Positions 32,682 to 42,381 of a stretch of DNA of 60,680 nt are shown in pieces; the stretch's first letter is position 1; each line of letters starts with the position of its first letter. The notes beneath the pieces are model-generated. The model had not been told where the DNA came from, made no database searches, and saw nothing but the letters and a program-made list of their open reading frames with translations. Source of the DNA: Persephonella sp. Lineage in GTDB: Bacteria; Aquificota; Aquificia; Aquificales; Hydrogenothermaceae. The stretch lies in assembly GCF_027023985.1 (NCBI RefSeq), contig NZ_JALVTW010000038.1:1-60680 (forward strand), read 5' to 3'. The position numbers were made by a program, and so were the translations under genes.

Positions 32682-34457
32682 TTAGCTAATTTTTCTGTTT
32701 AGAAGTATTCTACCTGCGAATAACAGGAATAATAGCATCATCCATTCAAAATATGTGTAATTTCCGGTAGTATCCATTGAACAACCTCCACTACCTCCAC
32801 CGCCGGTATCAGTTTTAGGTGAATATACTGAACCTGAAAGTTTAATTTTTATGGTGTTATATTTAGTGTTTGTTTCTATATTCAGGTAATCTGAAAAATT
32901 CCCTTCTTCATTAGATTTAAAAGAAAGCCTTATTTCACAAATTTGTCCAAAATTAAAAGATCCTCCAGAGCAAGTTTCTCCAGTTATTTTGAATTTAGAA
33001 TTTTTATCAAGATATACATTACCTATATCTAAGGCACCTGTTCCTGTGCTTTTTATTTTGAATGAAAATTCTTTAGTATTTCCTGTCTCTATTGAACCAA
33101 CTTTGTAGTAGAAATTCTGATTATCCTGGGTGATAGGTTTATTTATGCAGATTTTAGGAAGATTATCAGGAGAGGAAACGGCTTTGTATGCATTAAGTCT
33201 GTTACAGGATGCAGAATAACCTGAAAGTGATAACAGATTATCCCCTGAAGCTATAACTTTTTTAATCAGCTCTGCATTTGAACTTGAGGTGGAATCTATT
33301 GATTTGAGTAAAGATAAAACTCCTGCAACCTGAGGTGCAGCCTGGGAAGTTCCAACAAAGCCTGCATAATCATTTGTGTCATCACCGTCATTAGTATATT
33401 TATACAGATTAAGAATAAGTTGATTACTATTTACTTCTCCTCCTGGAGCAAAAATATTTACTGTAGACACCCCGTAATTTGAAAAAGAGGATATATTGTC
33501 ATACCTATCTACTGAACCAACGCATATAACATTATCAAGGACAACAGAATAATTACATGGTAAGAAATTATTTATATCATTATTAGAGGTATAGTTTCCT
33601 GCAGCTGCAACAAAAATTGCTCCTATATCCTGAATAAGGCATTTTTCTGTATCAGGATACTGAGTGCAATCTACATTTAAAGTTTGATCAGCAGGGGCAG
33701 TATAACCGTAACTTCCGTTTATTACAGCGATATCCAAACCTTTTTGGTTTTTTAAGGATTTTATATACTCAAGACATTCAATAAGGTCGTTTACATCTCC
33801 TGAACCATTCGCCATAAATCTACAAGGTATTATTTTTACATTCCAGTTTATTCCTGCTACGCCAATACCATTGTTTGTTGTGGCACCTATTATCCCTGCA
33901 ACATTTGTCCCGTGACCATCATAGTCCATAGCACTCCCTTTTCCCGTAATTGCATCATATCCGTAACAATCATCTATGTAGCCGTTACCATCGTCATCCT
34001 CGCCATCACTACAATTTGCATCATCTCCTTTACGCTCATCTTCATTAACCCAGATATTAGCCTTTATATCAGGATGGGTGTAATCAACTCCTGTATCAAT
34101 TACAGCAACATATACAGTATTTAAACCAGTAGTTATATCCCAAGCATTTTCCATATCTATATTTTTCAAATACCATTGTTGCGGATATAAAGGGTCATTA
34201 GGAATAGCCTGTGGGTAAACCTTATAATTTGGTAGGACATAGGCAATATCAGGATCTTTTTGTAGCTCTTTTATAAACTCGGATAATTTTTTTCCATTAG
34301 GAACTTTAAGAACAATTCTGTTTTTATGTTTTTTAACTACTGACTGGGTAGTAATAGAAGAAGGTTTAATACCATTCTTTAGAAAAACGATAACTTCTTG
34401 AGAATGGCTTTGATATAAAAATCCCATTAAAAAAAATAATAAAAATACCCTTTTCAT
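32682..34457 (-). CDS. Secreted subtilisin-like (S8) serine protease with C-terminal Gly-Cys-TM-basic sorting tail
   Basis: A 591-residue secreted protease. Signal peptide residues 1-19 (MKRVFLLFFLMGFLYQSHS); an I9-like propeptide to about residue 90. Catalytic triad: Asp121 (VAVIDTGVDYTHPD), His182 (DYDGHGTNVAGIIG) and Ser371 (FVGTSQAAPQVAGV). The segment GDDANCSDGEDDDGNGYIDD looks like a calcium loop. Residues 450-545 form a beta-rich domain of the choice-of-anchor D type. The end is GGGGSGGCSMD, a hydrophobic helix WMMLLFLLFAGRILL and NRKIS: the tripartite layout of Cys-containing C-terminal sorting signals. A CPBP protease is divergent 28 bases away. Confidence 0.9.
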   Translation of the reverse strand: MKRVFLLFFLMGFLYQSHSQEVIVFLKNGIKPSSITTQSVVKKHKNRIVLKVPNGKKLSEFIKELQKDPDIAYVLPNYKVYPQAIPNDPLYPQQWYLKNIDMENAWDITTGLNTVYVAVIDTGVDYTHPDIKANIWVNEDERKGDDANCSDGEDDDGNGYIDDCYGYDAITGKGSAMDYDGHGTNVAGIIGATTNNGIGVAGINWNVKIIPCRFMANGSGDVNDLIECLEYIKSLKNQKGLDIAVINGSYGYTAPADQTLNVDCTQYPDTEKCLIQDIGAIFVAAAGNYTSNNDINNFLPCNYSVVLDNVICVGSVDRYDNISSFSNYGVSTVNIFAPGGEVNSNQLILNLYKYTNDGDDTNDYAGFVGTSQAAPQVAGVLSLLKSIDSTSSSNAELIKKVIASGDNLLSLSGYSASCNRLNAYKAVSSPDNLPKICINKPITQDNQNFYYKVGSIETGNTKEFSFKIKSTGTGALDIGNVYLDKNSKFKITGETCSGGSFNFGQICEIRLSFKSNEEGNFSDYLNIETNTKYNTIKIKLSGSVYSPKTDTGGGGSGGCSMDTTGNYTYFEWMMLLFLLFAGRILLNRKIS

Positions 34458-34485
34458 TAAAATTTCCTCCGTTTAAAATTAAAGG

Positions 34486-35010
34486 ATGAAACAGGTAGCT
34501 TTATTATACTTTCTTCTTATTATATCGGTATTACTGTCTAAATTTTTCGTTTTTCTCTCTTTTTTACAGTTTTTGATATTAATCTTGCCCCTTTTATTAC
34601 TTGACGAAAGATATTTAGGCCTGAGAAATTTCAAGGCTGTTTTTATAGGGTTTTTGAGTTCTGCTGTTTATTTACCATTTATAAATTTTTCAAATCTATA
34701 TCTCCACACTTTACCACAAGTATTTGCAGAAGAAGTATTTTTCAGAGCTTTTTTGCAGAATAAACTTGCAGAAAAATTAAATATACATCTATCTATAATT
34801 CTAACCTCTATACTTTTTGCTATTCCTCACATTATTCTGCGACCTGACATATTTTCTGCACTTACATTTTTTCCGTCTATTTTATTTGGATATCTGTATT
34901 ACTATACGAAATCCGTCTGGAGCAGCACTTTATTCCATTATTTTTCCAACCTGTTTTTATGGAGCAATCAGGAGCGCATATTTGATATAATAAAAGTTTG
35001 TATTTTCTAA
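34486..35010 (+). CDS. CPBP-family intramembrane glutamic protease
   Basis: A 174-residue membrane protein with about five helices and the CPBP/Abi motifs: EEVFFRAFLQNKL (EExxxR), FAIPHII (FxxxH) and LFHYFSNLF (HxxxN), which place the catalytic Glu and His inside the membrane. Family members include CAAX proteases, bacteriocin-maturation proteases and myxosortase-type C-terminal sorting enzymes. It is unusually short and is divergent from the subtilase with a Cys-containing sorting tail, so I infer that it processes that tail. Start ATG at 34486; no strong ribosome site is seen upstream. Confidence 0.8.
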   Translation: MKQVALLYFLLIISVLLSKFFVFLSFLQFLILILPLLLLDERYLGLRNFKAVFIGFLSSAVYLPFINFSNLYLHTLPQVFAEEVFFRAFLQNKLAEKLNIHLSIILTSILFAIPHIILRPDIFSALTFFPSILFGYLYYYTKSVWSSTLFHYFSNLFLWSNQERIFDIIKVCIF

Positions 35011-35033
35011 AAAAATCAAGCAAGGAGAGGTAA

Positions 35034-36410
35034 ATGAGCGTTACAGTTGAAGAAAAAGGACTTGTAAGAACTCTTACAATTGAAGAAAAAGGAGACAAAA
35101 TTAAAAAATTAGTTGATAGCGTCATAAAAGAGTTCCAAAAAAATGTTAATATCCCCGGATTTAGAAAAGGACATGTTCCTGCATCAGTAATTAAGGCAAG
35201 ATACAAATCTGCACTTCAGGAAGAAGTTGCAAGAAAGTTTATCGGGGAAAATCTCCAGAAAATTCTGGAGGAACAAAATCTGCAACCTGTTTCACAGGAT
35301 ATAACATTTGGAGATATAGAGCTAAAAGGGGATACTCTAAAATTCAAAGTTGCCTTTGAAGTAGCCCCTGAATTTGAACTCAAGCCTTACGAAGGATTAA
35401 CAATTGAAACTATAAAACATGAAATCACAGATGAGGATGTCCAAAACTACATAGACAAGCTTAGAGATGAAAACGCAGAATGGGAAGTTACAGACAAGAA
35501 AGTTGAAGAAGGTGATATGGTAAAAATCCATTACCATATAATTGCAGATAACGGAGAAGAGGAAGAGGATGAACTTGAGGTTGTAATTGGAGCAGGACAG
35601 CTTAGACCTGAGATAGAAGAAAAAATCATAGGTAAAAAGGCAGGGGAAGAAATAGAGGTTGAGGATGTTCCACTTTACAACGAGCAGGGAGAGGAATTTG
35701 GCAAGGCTAAAGTTAATGTAAAAATCCTTGAGGTCAAGAAGAAAAAACTACCAAAATTTGATGATGAGTTCGTTAAAAAATTAGGTCTTGGCGAAAATGT
35801 TGAAGAAGCTAAACAAAAAATAAAAGAACAAATAGAAAATCAGGTAAAAATTGCAAAAGAAGCCGAACTGCAGCAAAAAATAATTGATGAACTAGCTAAA
35901 CAGTATGATTTTGAAGTTCCATCTTCACTGGTAAGAGCAGAACTGGAATATCTGGTTCAGGATTACGCAAGACAGCTTGAAAATTACGGAATCAAACCAA
36001 GCCAGGAAATGCTCGCTGCAGCAGCACAGGGACTTGAAGAGACAGCAATTAAGAATGTCAGAGTTATGTTTGTTATAAACAAAATAGCAGAAAAAGAAGG
36101 TATAGAAGTTTCTGAGGAAGAGGTTAACAAAGAAATTGAAGAAATGGCAAAAGCTTACAACACAACACCTGAACAGGTTAGAAAATATCTTGAAGAAAAT
36201 AATCTTATGAATAATATCGTTTACTCAATTCTCAGGAAAAAAGTCCTTGACCTTTTAAAAGAAAAGGCTAATATTATCGAAATGACAAAAGAAGAATACG
36301 AAGAAAAAATGAAACAACAGCAACAGGAAGAAAAAGCCGAAGAAACCCAAGAAGAGCAAAGAGAAGAATCTTCTAAGGAAAAAAAGGAGGAAGTAGATGA
36401 GCAAAAATGA
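35034..36410 (+). CDS. tig: Trigger factor
   Basis: A ribosome-bound chaperone and peptidyl-prolyl isomerase of 458 residues. The N-terminal ribosome-docking signature is [13 protein letters not shown]; the FKBP domain lies at about 155-240 ([46 protein letters not shown]), and the helical C-domain is 250-430. The tail is a Gln/Glu/Lys-rich stretch ([18 protein letters not shown]). It overlaps clpP by 14 bases, giving the tig-clpP-clpX protein-quality operon. Confidence 0.97.
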   Translation: MSVTVEEKGLVRTLTIEEKGDKIKKLVDSVIKEFQKNVNIPGFRKGHVPASVIKARYKSALQEEVARKFIGENLQKILEEQNLQPVSQDITFGDIELKGDTLKFKVAFEVAPEFELKPYEGLTIETIKHEITDEDVQNYIDKLRDENAEWEVTDKKVEEGDMVKIHYHIIADNGEEEEDELEVVIGAGQLRPEIEEKIIGKKAGEEIEVEDVPLYNEQGEEFGKAKVNVKILEVKKKKLPKFDDEFVKKLGLGENVEEAKQKIKEQIENQVKIAKEAELQQKIIDELAKQYDFEVPSSLVRAELEYLVQDYARQLENYGIKPSQEMLAAAAQGLEETAIKNVRVMFVINKIAEKEGIEVSEEEVNKEIEEMAKAYNTTPEQVRKYLEENNLMNNIVYSILRKKVLDLLKEKANIIEMTKEEYEEKMKQQQQEEKAEETQEEQREESSKEKKEEVDEQK

Positions 36411-37008
36411 TTTAGATAGAATCGTAAGCCAGTTAGTTCCAATAGTTATTGAGCAAACCCCAAGGGGTGAAAGGGCTTACGATATATATTCAAGACTTTT
36501 AAAAGACAGGATTATCCTGCTTGGATTTCCTATAGATGACCATGTGGCAAACCTTGTGGTCGCACAGCTGTTATTCCTTGAATCTGAAGACCCGGACAAA
36601 GATATATATATGTATATAAACTCCCCCGGTGGTGTTGTTACTGCTGGGCTTGCTATTTATGACACTATGAACTATATCAAGCCGGATGTGTGCACAATCT
36701 GTATGGGGCAAGCGGCATCAATGGGAGCTTTTCTGCTTTCTGCAGGAACAAAAGGCAAAAGATATGCCCTCCCAAGTTCCAGAATTATGATACACCAGCC
36801 ACTTGGTGGATTTCAGGGACAGGCTACAGATATTGAGATACATGCAAGAGAGATACTTAGGCTGAAAAAAATGCTTAATGAATACCTTGCAAAACATACA
36901 GGACAAAGCATAAAGAAAATTGAAAAAGACACAGAAAGGGACTATTTTATGTCTGCATACGAGGCCAAAGAATACGGCCTGATAGACAAAGTAATAGAAA
37001 AAAGGTAG
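36397..37008 (+). CDS. clpP: ATP-dependent Clp protease proteolytic subunit
   Basis: ClpP forms the tetradecameric serine protease chamber. The catalytic Ser is in [14 protein letters not shown], His in [10 protein letters not shown] and Asp in [16 protein letters not shown] marks the axial loop. The 203 residues begin [15 protein letters not shown] with the processed N-terminus preceding [22 protein letters not shown]. It is coupled to tig and followed 7 bases later by clpX. Confidence 0.97.
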   Translation: MSKNDLDRIVSQLVPIVIEQTPRGERAYDIYSRLLKDRIILLGFPIDDHVANLVVAQLLFLESEDPDKDIYMYINSPGGVVTAGLAIYDTMNYIKPDVCTICMGQAASMGAFLLSAGTKGKRYALPSSRIMIHQPLGGFQGQATDIEIHAREILRLKKMLNEYLAKHTGQSIKKIEKDTERDYFMSAYEAKEYGLIDKVIEKR

Positions 37009-37015
37009 GTAAAGT

Positions 37016-38245
37016 ATGAGCGAACTGCATAAATGTTCATTCTGTGGCAAATCACAGGATGAAGTAAAGGTTTTGGTTGCGGGGCCTGATAATATCTTTA
37101 TATGTGATGATTGTATAAACCAGTGTAATCTGCTTTTAAAAGAAGAACTGGAAAATAAACCTGTAGAAGAGCTTAAAGAACTTCCTACACCTGCAGAAAT
37201 TAAGAAAAAACTTGATGAGTATGTAATAGGGCAGGAAAGGGCTAAAAAAATATTATCTGTTGCAGTTTATAACCACTACAAAAGGATTTTTTACCCTGAG
37301 AAATACTCAGACGACGACGTTGAACTGGAAAAAAGTAATATTTTGCTAATAGGACCTACAGGTTCAGGTAAAACCCTGCTTGCCAGAACACTGGCAAAGA
37401 TACTTAATGTTCCTTTTGCAATAGCAGATGCAACAAACATAACAGAAGCCGGATATGTTGGAGAAGATGTAGAAAGTATACTTGTGAGATTATTACAGGC
37501 TGCAGATTATGATATAGAAAAAGCACAAAAGGGAATTGTTTATATAGATGAGATAGACAAAATAGCCAAAAAATCCGGTGAAAATCCATCTATAACAAGG
37601 GATGTTTCCGGAGAAGGTGTTCAGCAGGCATTACTTAAAATCTTAGAAGGAACTATTGCGAACCTTCCACCACAAGGTGGTAGAAAGCATCCCCATCAGG
37701 AGTTTATTCAGCTTGACACAACAAATATACTTTTTATCCTCGGTGGAGCTTTTGTAGGCCTTGAGGATATTATAAAACAGAGAATTGGTAAAAAATCCAT
37801 TGGATTTGCTGCAGAAATCAGGTCAAAAGAAGAGGAAGAAGGAAATATTCTTTCAAAAGTAAGGGTTGAAGATCTTATTAAATTCGGTTTGATCCCTGAA
37901 TTTATAGGAAGAATACCTGTAATTGCCACATTGGAAGAACTTGATGAAGATGCACTGGTAAGGGTTCTTACAGAACCAAAGAATGCACTTATCAAGCAGT
38001 ATAAAAAACTACTTGCAATGGATGGCGTTGAGCTTGAGTTTACAGAAGATGCAATCAGAGAAATAGCAAGGGAAGCTATTGCCAGAAAAACCGGTGCCAG
38101 AGGTTTAAGGGCAATAGTAGAAGAAATTATGCTTGATGTTATGTATGAAGTCCCTCAGGCAAAAGGTGTTAAAAAAGTAGTAATAGATAAAGATGTTGTC
38201 CTGAAGAAAAAACAGCCAATTTTGATATACGAAAAAGCAAGTTAA
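37016..38245 (+). CDS. clpX: ATP-dependent Clp protease ATP-binding subunit ClpX
   Basis: The AAA+ unfoldase for ClpP, 409 residues. An N-terminal zinc-binding domain ([19 protein letters not shown]) precedes Walker [19 protein letters not shown], Walker [13 protein letters not shown], pore loop [10 protein letters not shown], ClpP-binding loop region IGFAA, sensor segments and the small domain [14 protein letters not shown]. It follows clpP and is followed after one base by engB. Confidence 0.97.
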   Translation: MSELHKCSFCGKSQDEVKVLVAGPDNIFICDDCINQCNLLLKEELENKPVEELKELPTPAEIKKKLDEYVIGQERAKKILSVAVYNHYKRIFYPEKYSDDDVELEKSNILLIGPTGSGKTLLARTLAKILNVPFAIADATNITEAGYVGEDVESILVRLLQAADYDIEKAQKGIVYIDEIDKIAKKSGENPSITRDVSGEGVQQALLKILEGTIANLPPQGGRKHPHQEFIQLDTTNILFILGGAFVGLEDIIKQRIGKKSIGFAAEIRSKEEEEGNILSKVRVEDLIKFGLIPEFIGRIPVIATLEELDEDALVRVLTEPKNALIKQYKKLLAMDGVELEFTEDAIREIAREAIARKTGARGLRAIVEEIMLDVMYEVPQAKGVKKVVIDKDVVLKKKQPILIYEKAS

Positions 38246-38246
38246 A

Positions 38247-38837
38247 ATGGCAACTGTCAAAAAGGTAAAATTTGTCAAAAGTGCGGTTAATCCAAAGGAT
38301 TATCCGCCTCCTCACTTCCCGGAAATAGCTATTGTTGGCCGTTCCAATGTTGGAAAATCCTCACTTATAAATGCAATATTCAACAGGAATATTGCCAAAG
38401 TATCCTCATCTCCCGGGAAAACAAGGCTTATAAACTTTTTCCTACTTAATGATAACGTTTATTTTGTAGACCTTCCTGGATACGGATATGCTGCTGTTTC
38501 AAAAGCAGAAAGACAAAAATGGAAAAGAATGATAGAAACATATTTTCAAACAAGGGAAAACCTATCCCTTGTGATAATGCTTGTTGATAGCAGACATGAA
38601 CCAACAAAACTGGATATTATGATGAAAGAATGGCTTGAGAGTCTTGGAATTCCTTATATTGTTGTTGCAACAAAGGCAGATAAACTTAACCAAAGTGAAA
38701 AAGCAAAAGCAAAAAAAATCATCAGAAAAACACTTGGCTTGCCAAATGATTTTCCGGTTTTCCTGACTTCTTCAAAGGAAAAAACAGGTATAAAAGAGCT
38801 AATGAGTTATGTTCTTGATTTTGTGAAAGAAAAATAA
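38247..38837 (+). CDS. engB: Ribosome-biogenesis GTP-binding protein (YsxC/YihA/EngB)
   Basis: An essential GTPase for large-subunit assembly, 196 residues. G1 GRSNVGKSSLINAIF, G2 SPGKTRLINFF, G3 VDLPGYGYA, G4 ATKADKLN and G5 TSSKEKTGI are all in order. It ends the tig-clpP-clpX-engB operon. Confidence 0.95.
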   Translation: MATVKKVKFVKSAVNPKDYPPPHFPEIAIVGRSNVGKSSLINAIFNRNIAKVSSSPGKTRLINFFLLNDNVYFVDLPGYGYAAVSKAERQKWKRMIETYFQTRENLSLVIMLVDSRHEPTKLDIMMKEWLESLGIPYIVVATKADKLNQSEKAKAKKIIRKTLGLPNDFPVFLTSSKEKTGIKELMSYVLDFVKEK

Positions 38838-38876
38838 TGATAAAATATTACCAAAATCAAAAGTAAAGGGGTCAGG

Positions 38877-39647
38877 TTGCGTTTCATAGAAAGTAAGTTC
38901 AAAGACAAAAAACCACTTATCTGTTATTTTATGGCCGGTTATCCTTCTCCGGAAAAAAGTTATGAAACGGCAAAAGCATTAATAGAAACCGGAGCAAATA
39001 TATTAGAAGTTGGCCTTCCATTTTCAGACCCAGTTGCAGATGGTCCAACCATACAGGTGGCCCACGAAAAAGCTGTAAAAGACGGAATAACCCCTGTTAA
39101 TGTCTTTCAGCTTACACAAAAAATAAAACAGGATTTTCCTGATACACCGCTTATTTTGATGACTTATTACAACCCTATCTTTGTTATGGGAGATGAAAAA
39201 TTCTGCCAGATGGCAAAGGATAGCGGGATAGATGGATTTATTGTTCCTGACCTTCCTCCGGAAGAGGCAGAAGGTTTTAAGGAAATCGCAAATAAAAACG
39301 GGCTTGATATGATTTTCCTGCTTGCGCCAACCTCCCATGAGGAAAGAATTAAAAAAATCGGAGATATGAGTGATAGTTTTATTTACTATGTATCCCTTAC
39401 AGGAATTACAGGAGAAAGGGAAACACTCCCATGGCAGGAACTGGAAGAAAAGGTAAAACAGATTAAAAAGATAACAGGTAAATTTGTTGCAGTAGGGTTC
39501 GGGGTATCCAAAAAAGAGCATACCCAAAAATTAAGTAAAATAGCAGACGGCGTTATAGTAGGTAGTGCTATTGTAAAACTACAGGGAAAAGCAGATATTG
39601 AAGGTATAAAAAATCTGGTAAAAGAGCTAAAAGAGGGTCTGGAATGA
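38877..39647 (+). CDS. trpA: Tryptophan synthase alpha subunit
   Basis: TrpA cleaves indole-3-glycerol phosphate to indole. The 256 residues start at TTG behind AAAGGGG. Catalytic Glu is in LEVGLPFSDPVADGPTIQ (Glu in EVGLPFSD), Asp in FIVPDLPPEEAEG; phosphate-binding VGFGVSKKEH and DGVIVGSAIV close the barrel. trpB is not adjacent, consistent with the dispersed trp genes of Aquificota. It overlaps hisH (ATGA). Confidence 0.96.
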   Translation: MRFIESKFKDKKPLICYFMAGYPSPEKSYETAKALIETGANILEVGLPFSDPVADGPTIQVAHEKAVKDGITPVNVFQLTQKIKQDFPDTPLILMTYYNPIFVMGDEKFCQMAKDSGIDGFIVPDLPPEEAEGFKEIANKNGLDMIFLLAPTSHEERIKKIGDMSDSFIYYVSLTGITGERETLPWQELEEKVKQIKKITGKFVAVGFGVSKKEHTQKLSKIADGVIVGSAIVKLQGKADIEGIKNLVKELKEGLE

Positions 39648-40264
39648 TAACCGTAGTAGATTACGGAATGGGTAATTTAAGGAGTGTTGCAAAAGCCCTT
39701 GAAAAAGTCGGTTTTGATGTGAAGGTTTCCTCTGAGCCTAAAGATGTGGAAAATGCAAAGGCTATTGTTGTCCCCGGTGTTGGTGCATTCGGGGATGCGA
39801 TGCATAATCTTGATAGATTAAATCTCCTTGAACCTGTTATTAAATCAATAAAGGCAGGAAAACCTTATCTGGGAATATGTCTTGGACTGCAAATACTTTT
39901 TGAGTATGGTTATGAATTTGGAGAGCATGAAGGTCTTGGGATTTTAAAAGGTAAAGTCGTAAGATTTGAAAATAAAGAAGGTTTTAAAGTTCCCCATATG
40001 GGCTGGAACCAGGTCTGGATTAAACAGGAAGAAGGTCTTTTTTCAGATATAAAAAATGGGGAATATTATTATTTTGTTCATTCCTTTTATGCTGTTCCTT
40101 CAAACACTTCAGACATAGCTGCAACCACAGATTATTCTGTAGAATTCAGCTCAGCCGTCCAGAAAGACAATATATGGGCAGTCCAGTTCCACCCTGAAAA
40201 AAGCCAGAAAGCAGGTCTTCAGCTACTTAAGAACTTTAAATATTTTGTGGAGAAAAACCATTAA
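39644..40264 (+). CDS. hisH: Imidazole glycerol phosphate synthase glutaminase subunit
   Basis: HisH supplies ammonia to HisF in histidine synthesis. The 206 residues carry the class I glutamine amidotransferase triad: Cys in YLGICLGLQILFE, His and Glu in VQFHPEKSQ. VVDYGMGNLRSVAKAL is the N-terminal signature. Its 3' end overlaps the convergent EAL gene by 29 bases. Confidence 0.96.
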   Translation: MITVVDYGMGNLRSVAKALEKVGFDVKVSSEPKDVENAKAIVVPGVGAFGDAMHNLDRLNLLEPVIKSIKAGKPYLGICLGLQILFEYGYEFGEHEGLGILKGKVVRFENKEGFKVPHMGWNQVWIKQEEGLFSDIKNGEYYYFVHSFYAVPSNTSDIAATTDYSVEFSSAVQKDNIWAVQFHPEKSQKAGLQLLKNFKYFVEKNH

Positions 40265-42278
40265 TCTGTTTGTATTTGTCTGAAAAGACATCGATAATAA
40301 GTTCCTCTATTATTTTTGGCTTAGATATATAATATCCCTGTCCATAATGAATTCCCATATCTTTTAGAGCCTTCAAACTTCCTTTATTTTCTACAAACTC
40401 TGCCACAGCCTTTAAATTTAGGCTTTCACACAGAATAGAGATTATATAAACTATTTTCTGGATATTTTCATGTTTATCTAAATCCTTTATTAACGTTCCA
40501 TCGATTTTTAGAATTCCAAGTATATCTTTTTCTGCAAGGTCAGCAACAGTTTTAAGTGATGAATATCCTGCCCCAAAATCATCCACAGCAAATTTTAGAC
40601 CTGTTTCTTTCCTTAATTTCTCTACAATTGATATATTTTCAATCAATTGTTGTTCTGTCAGTTCAAATACAAGATTTAGTTTATCCAGTTTTTTAATTGT
40701 TTCTTTCAGCTTTCTTTGAAATTTCTGTGATATCAGAGATTTGTAACTAACATTTACAAGAACATTCTGGGTTATTCTGCTTATAGTATCCTGTTTTTCC
40801 TTTAATAGCTCTAAAACTATAGTATCCAGCTCGGATATCAGTCCAAGCTCGTAAACTAAATCAATGAATATCCCTGCCGGAATTAATCTTCCTTCACCAT
40901 TTATTATTCTTACAAGGGTTTCCACAAACTCCACTTTTCCTGTTTTTATATCTATAACAGGCTGGAAGACCAGTTCTATATTTTTGCTGAAAATACTGTT
41001 TTTGATGAAATTAACATTCTGGTATCTTTGATTAATCCATTTGAGAATTTCTGTTTTTTCTTCTTCATCCAGAACAAGAAGCATTTTCTTTTCTCTTTTT
41101 TTAGCTTCTTCTTTTAGATAAGCTAATATTCTTCTGACTTCTTCACCTGTAATCTCAGAGAAAGGTTCTATTTCCAGTGTGCCTATAATTGTTTTGATTT
41201 CTATCTCTTTATCATTAATTACTAATTTTTTGTTTACTATTTTTGTAATCTGAGAAATAAGCTCTTTTATTTCTTTATGGGTGTAATCGGTATTAAACAT
41301 ATAGAAGTTTGCTGTTACTCCTCTTATAAATAAAGTTCTATCCTGCTTATCCTTAAGAAGTTCATTTATCTGTTTTTCTATTTCGGCTATTGCCTGAGTG
41401 ACGGTTTCTTCTCCATAGATTTTGTTTAAGGTTTTCAGGTTTTGAATATCAATAATAGAAACGAACTGTCTTTTATCCGAGCTTGCCAGATAGCTAATCA
41501 GGTTAAAGAAATTTGTTTCCAGGTCGGAAAAGGTTATGAAATACAACTCAGAAATAGTTTTCATAAGTTTAAAAGCCTGTTCTATAAAATCTTTTTCTGC
41601 AAGATAACTTTCTGCATAATTACCTTTTGAGTAAAACACATAAAAAGAATAGGCTGTCTTAAAAATAAGTTTATGAAGTTCTTCCAGATATGAGCATAGA
41701 TTTGCATCCATACATACCATTATGGATTCAGGATATTCCAGATATTTTATAAATTCACTATCTTTTGGGGAATAAAGGGGAAAATAATCCATATTATCCT
41801 TTTCTATAGCTTTTACTATCTGTTTTATCCAGTTTAAATTAGATCTGTAAAGAACATAATTAACAAATGGGGAGTTTTCTACTTCTTTTAAAATTTGGAT
41901 ATCCTTTTTGATATAAACTTTAGCGATGGCATTTGCCAGTTTTTCTATATATTTTTTGACATTAAATATTAGCTCCTCATCTGAACCCTCGTCTATAAGT
42001 TTTTGGATTACTTTTTTCTTAAGTTTATCAAAGTTGCTTTTTATTATTACGTAGGGAAGGTCAACCTCATTATAAAATTCTTCACATTGTTCTAAAACAT
42101 CCTCTCCCTGAAACTCAAGCAGATATTTTCTAACCAGCTCTTCCTGTTTTTGAATAATTTTGTTCAGGTCATCTTCTGTTCCGAGAAATTTTAAGCTATC
42201 TTTTTCCTTTAGAATATCTTCTTTTAATTCTTCTAAAATATCAGGCAGATATTTTTGAATGATAGTAAGGTAGTTCAT
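40236..42278 (-). CDS. Degenerate GGDEF + EAL cyclic-di-GMP phosphodiesterase-like protein
   Basis: A 680-residue cytoplasmic protein. Residues 1-260 are helical and unfamiliar, a probable sensor region. Residues 270-400 have the GGDEF fold, but the active site is lost (IRGVTANFYMF replaces the GGDEF loop). The EAL domain (430-670) retains ETLVRI, the metal residues in VDDFGAGYSSLKTVAD, KIDGTLIKDL and a C-terminal GQGYYISKP in place of the usual GYYF-type loop. It may hydrolyse c-di-GMP, with the GGDEF unit as a GTP sensor. No transmembrane segment is seen. Confidence 0.82.
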   Translation of the reverse strand: MNYLTIIQKYLPDILEELKEDILKEKDSLKFLGTEDDLNKIIQKQEELVRKYLLEFQGEDVLEQCEEFYNEVDLPYVIIKSNFDKLKKKVIQKLIDEGSDEELIFNVKKYIEKLANAIAKVYIKKDIQILKEVENSPFVNYVLYRSNLNWIKQIVKAIEKDNMDYFPLYSPKDSEFIKYLEYPESIMVCMDANLCSYLEELHKLIFKTAYSFYVFYSKGNYAESYLAEKDFIEQAFKLMKTISELYFITFSDLETNFFNLISYLASSDKRQFVSIIDIQNLKTLNKIYGEETVTQAIAEIEKQINELLKDKQDRTLFIRGVTANFYMFNTDYTHKEIKELISQITKIVNKKLVINDKEIEIKTIIGTLEIEPFSEITGEEVRRILAYLKEEAKKREKKMLLVLDEEEKTEILKWINQRYQNVNFIKNSIFSKNIELVFQPVIDIKTGKVEFVETLVRIINGEGRLIPAGIFIDLVYELGLISELDTIVLELLKEKQDTISRITQNVLVNVSYKSLISQKFQRKLKETIKKLDKLNLVFELTEQQLIENISIVEKLRKETGLKFAVDDFGAGYSSLKTVADLAEKDILGILKIDGTLIKDLDKHENIQKIVYIISILCESLNLKAVAEFVENKGSLKALKDMGIHYGQGYYISKPKIIEELIIDVFSDKYKQINGFSPQNI

Positions 42279-42381
42279 CTCCTAAACCTCATGATTTTAT
42301 AGTTTTATAAAAATATCCCCGTAATATTATATTAATCCCTGTGATAAAATTCTGCACAAAGATAGTTTTTAAGAGATAAGC

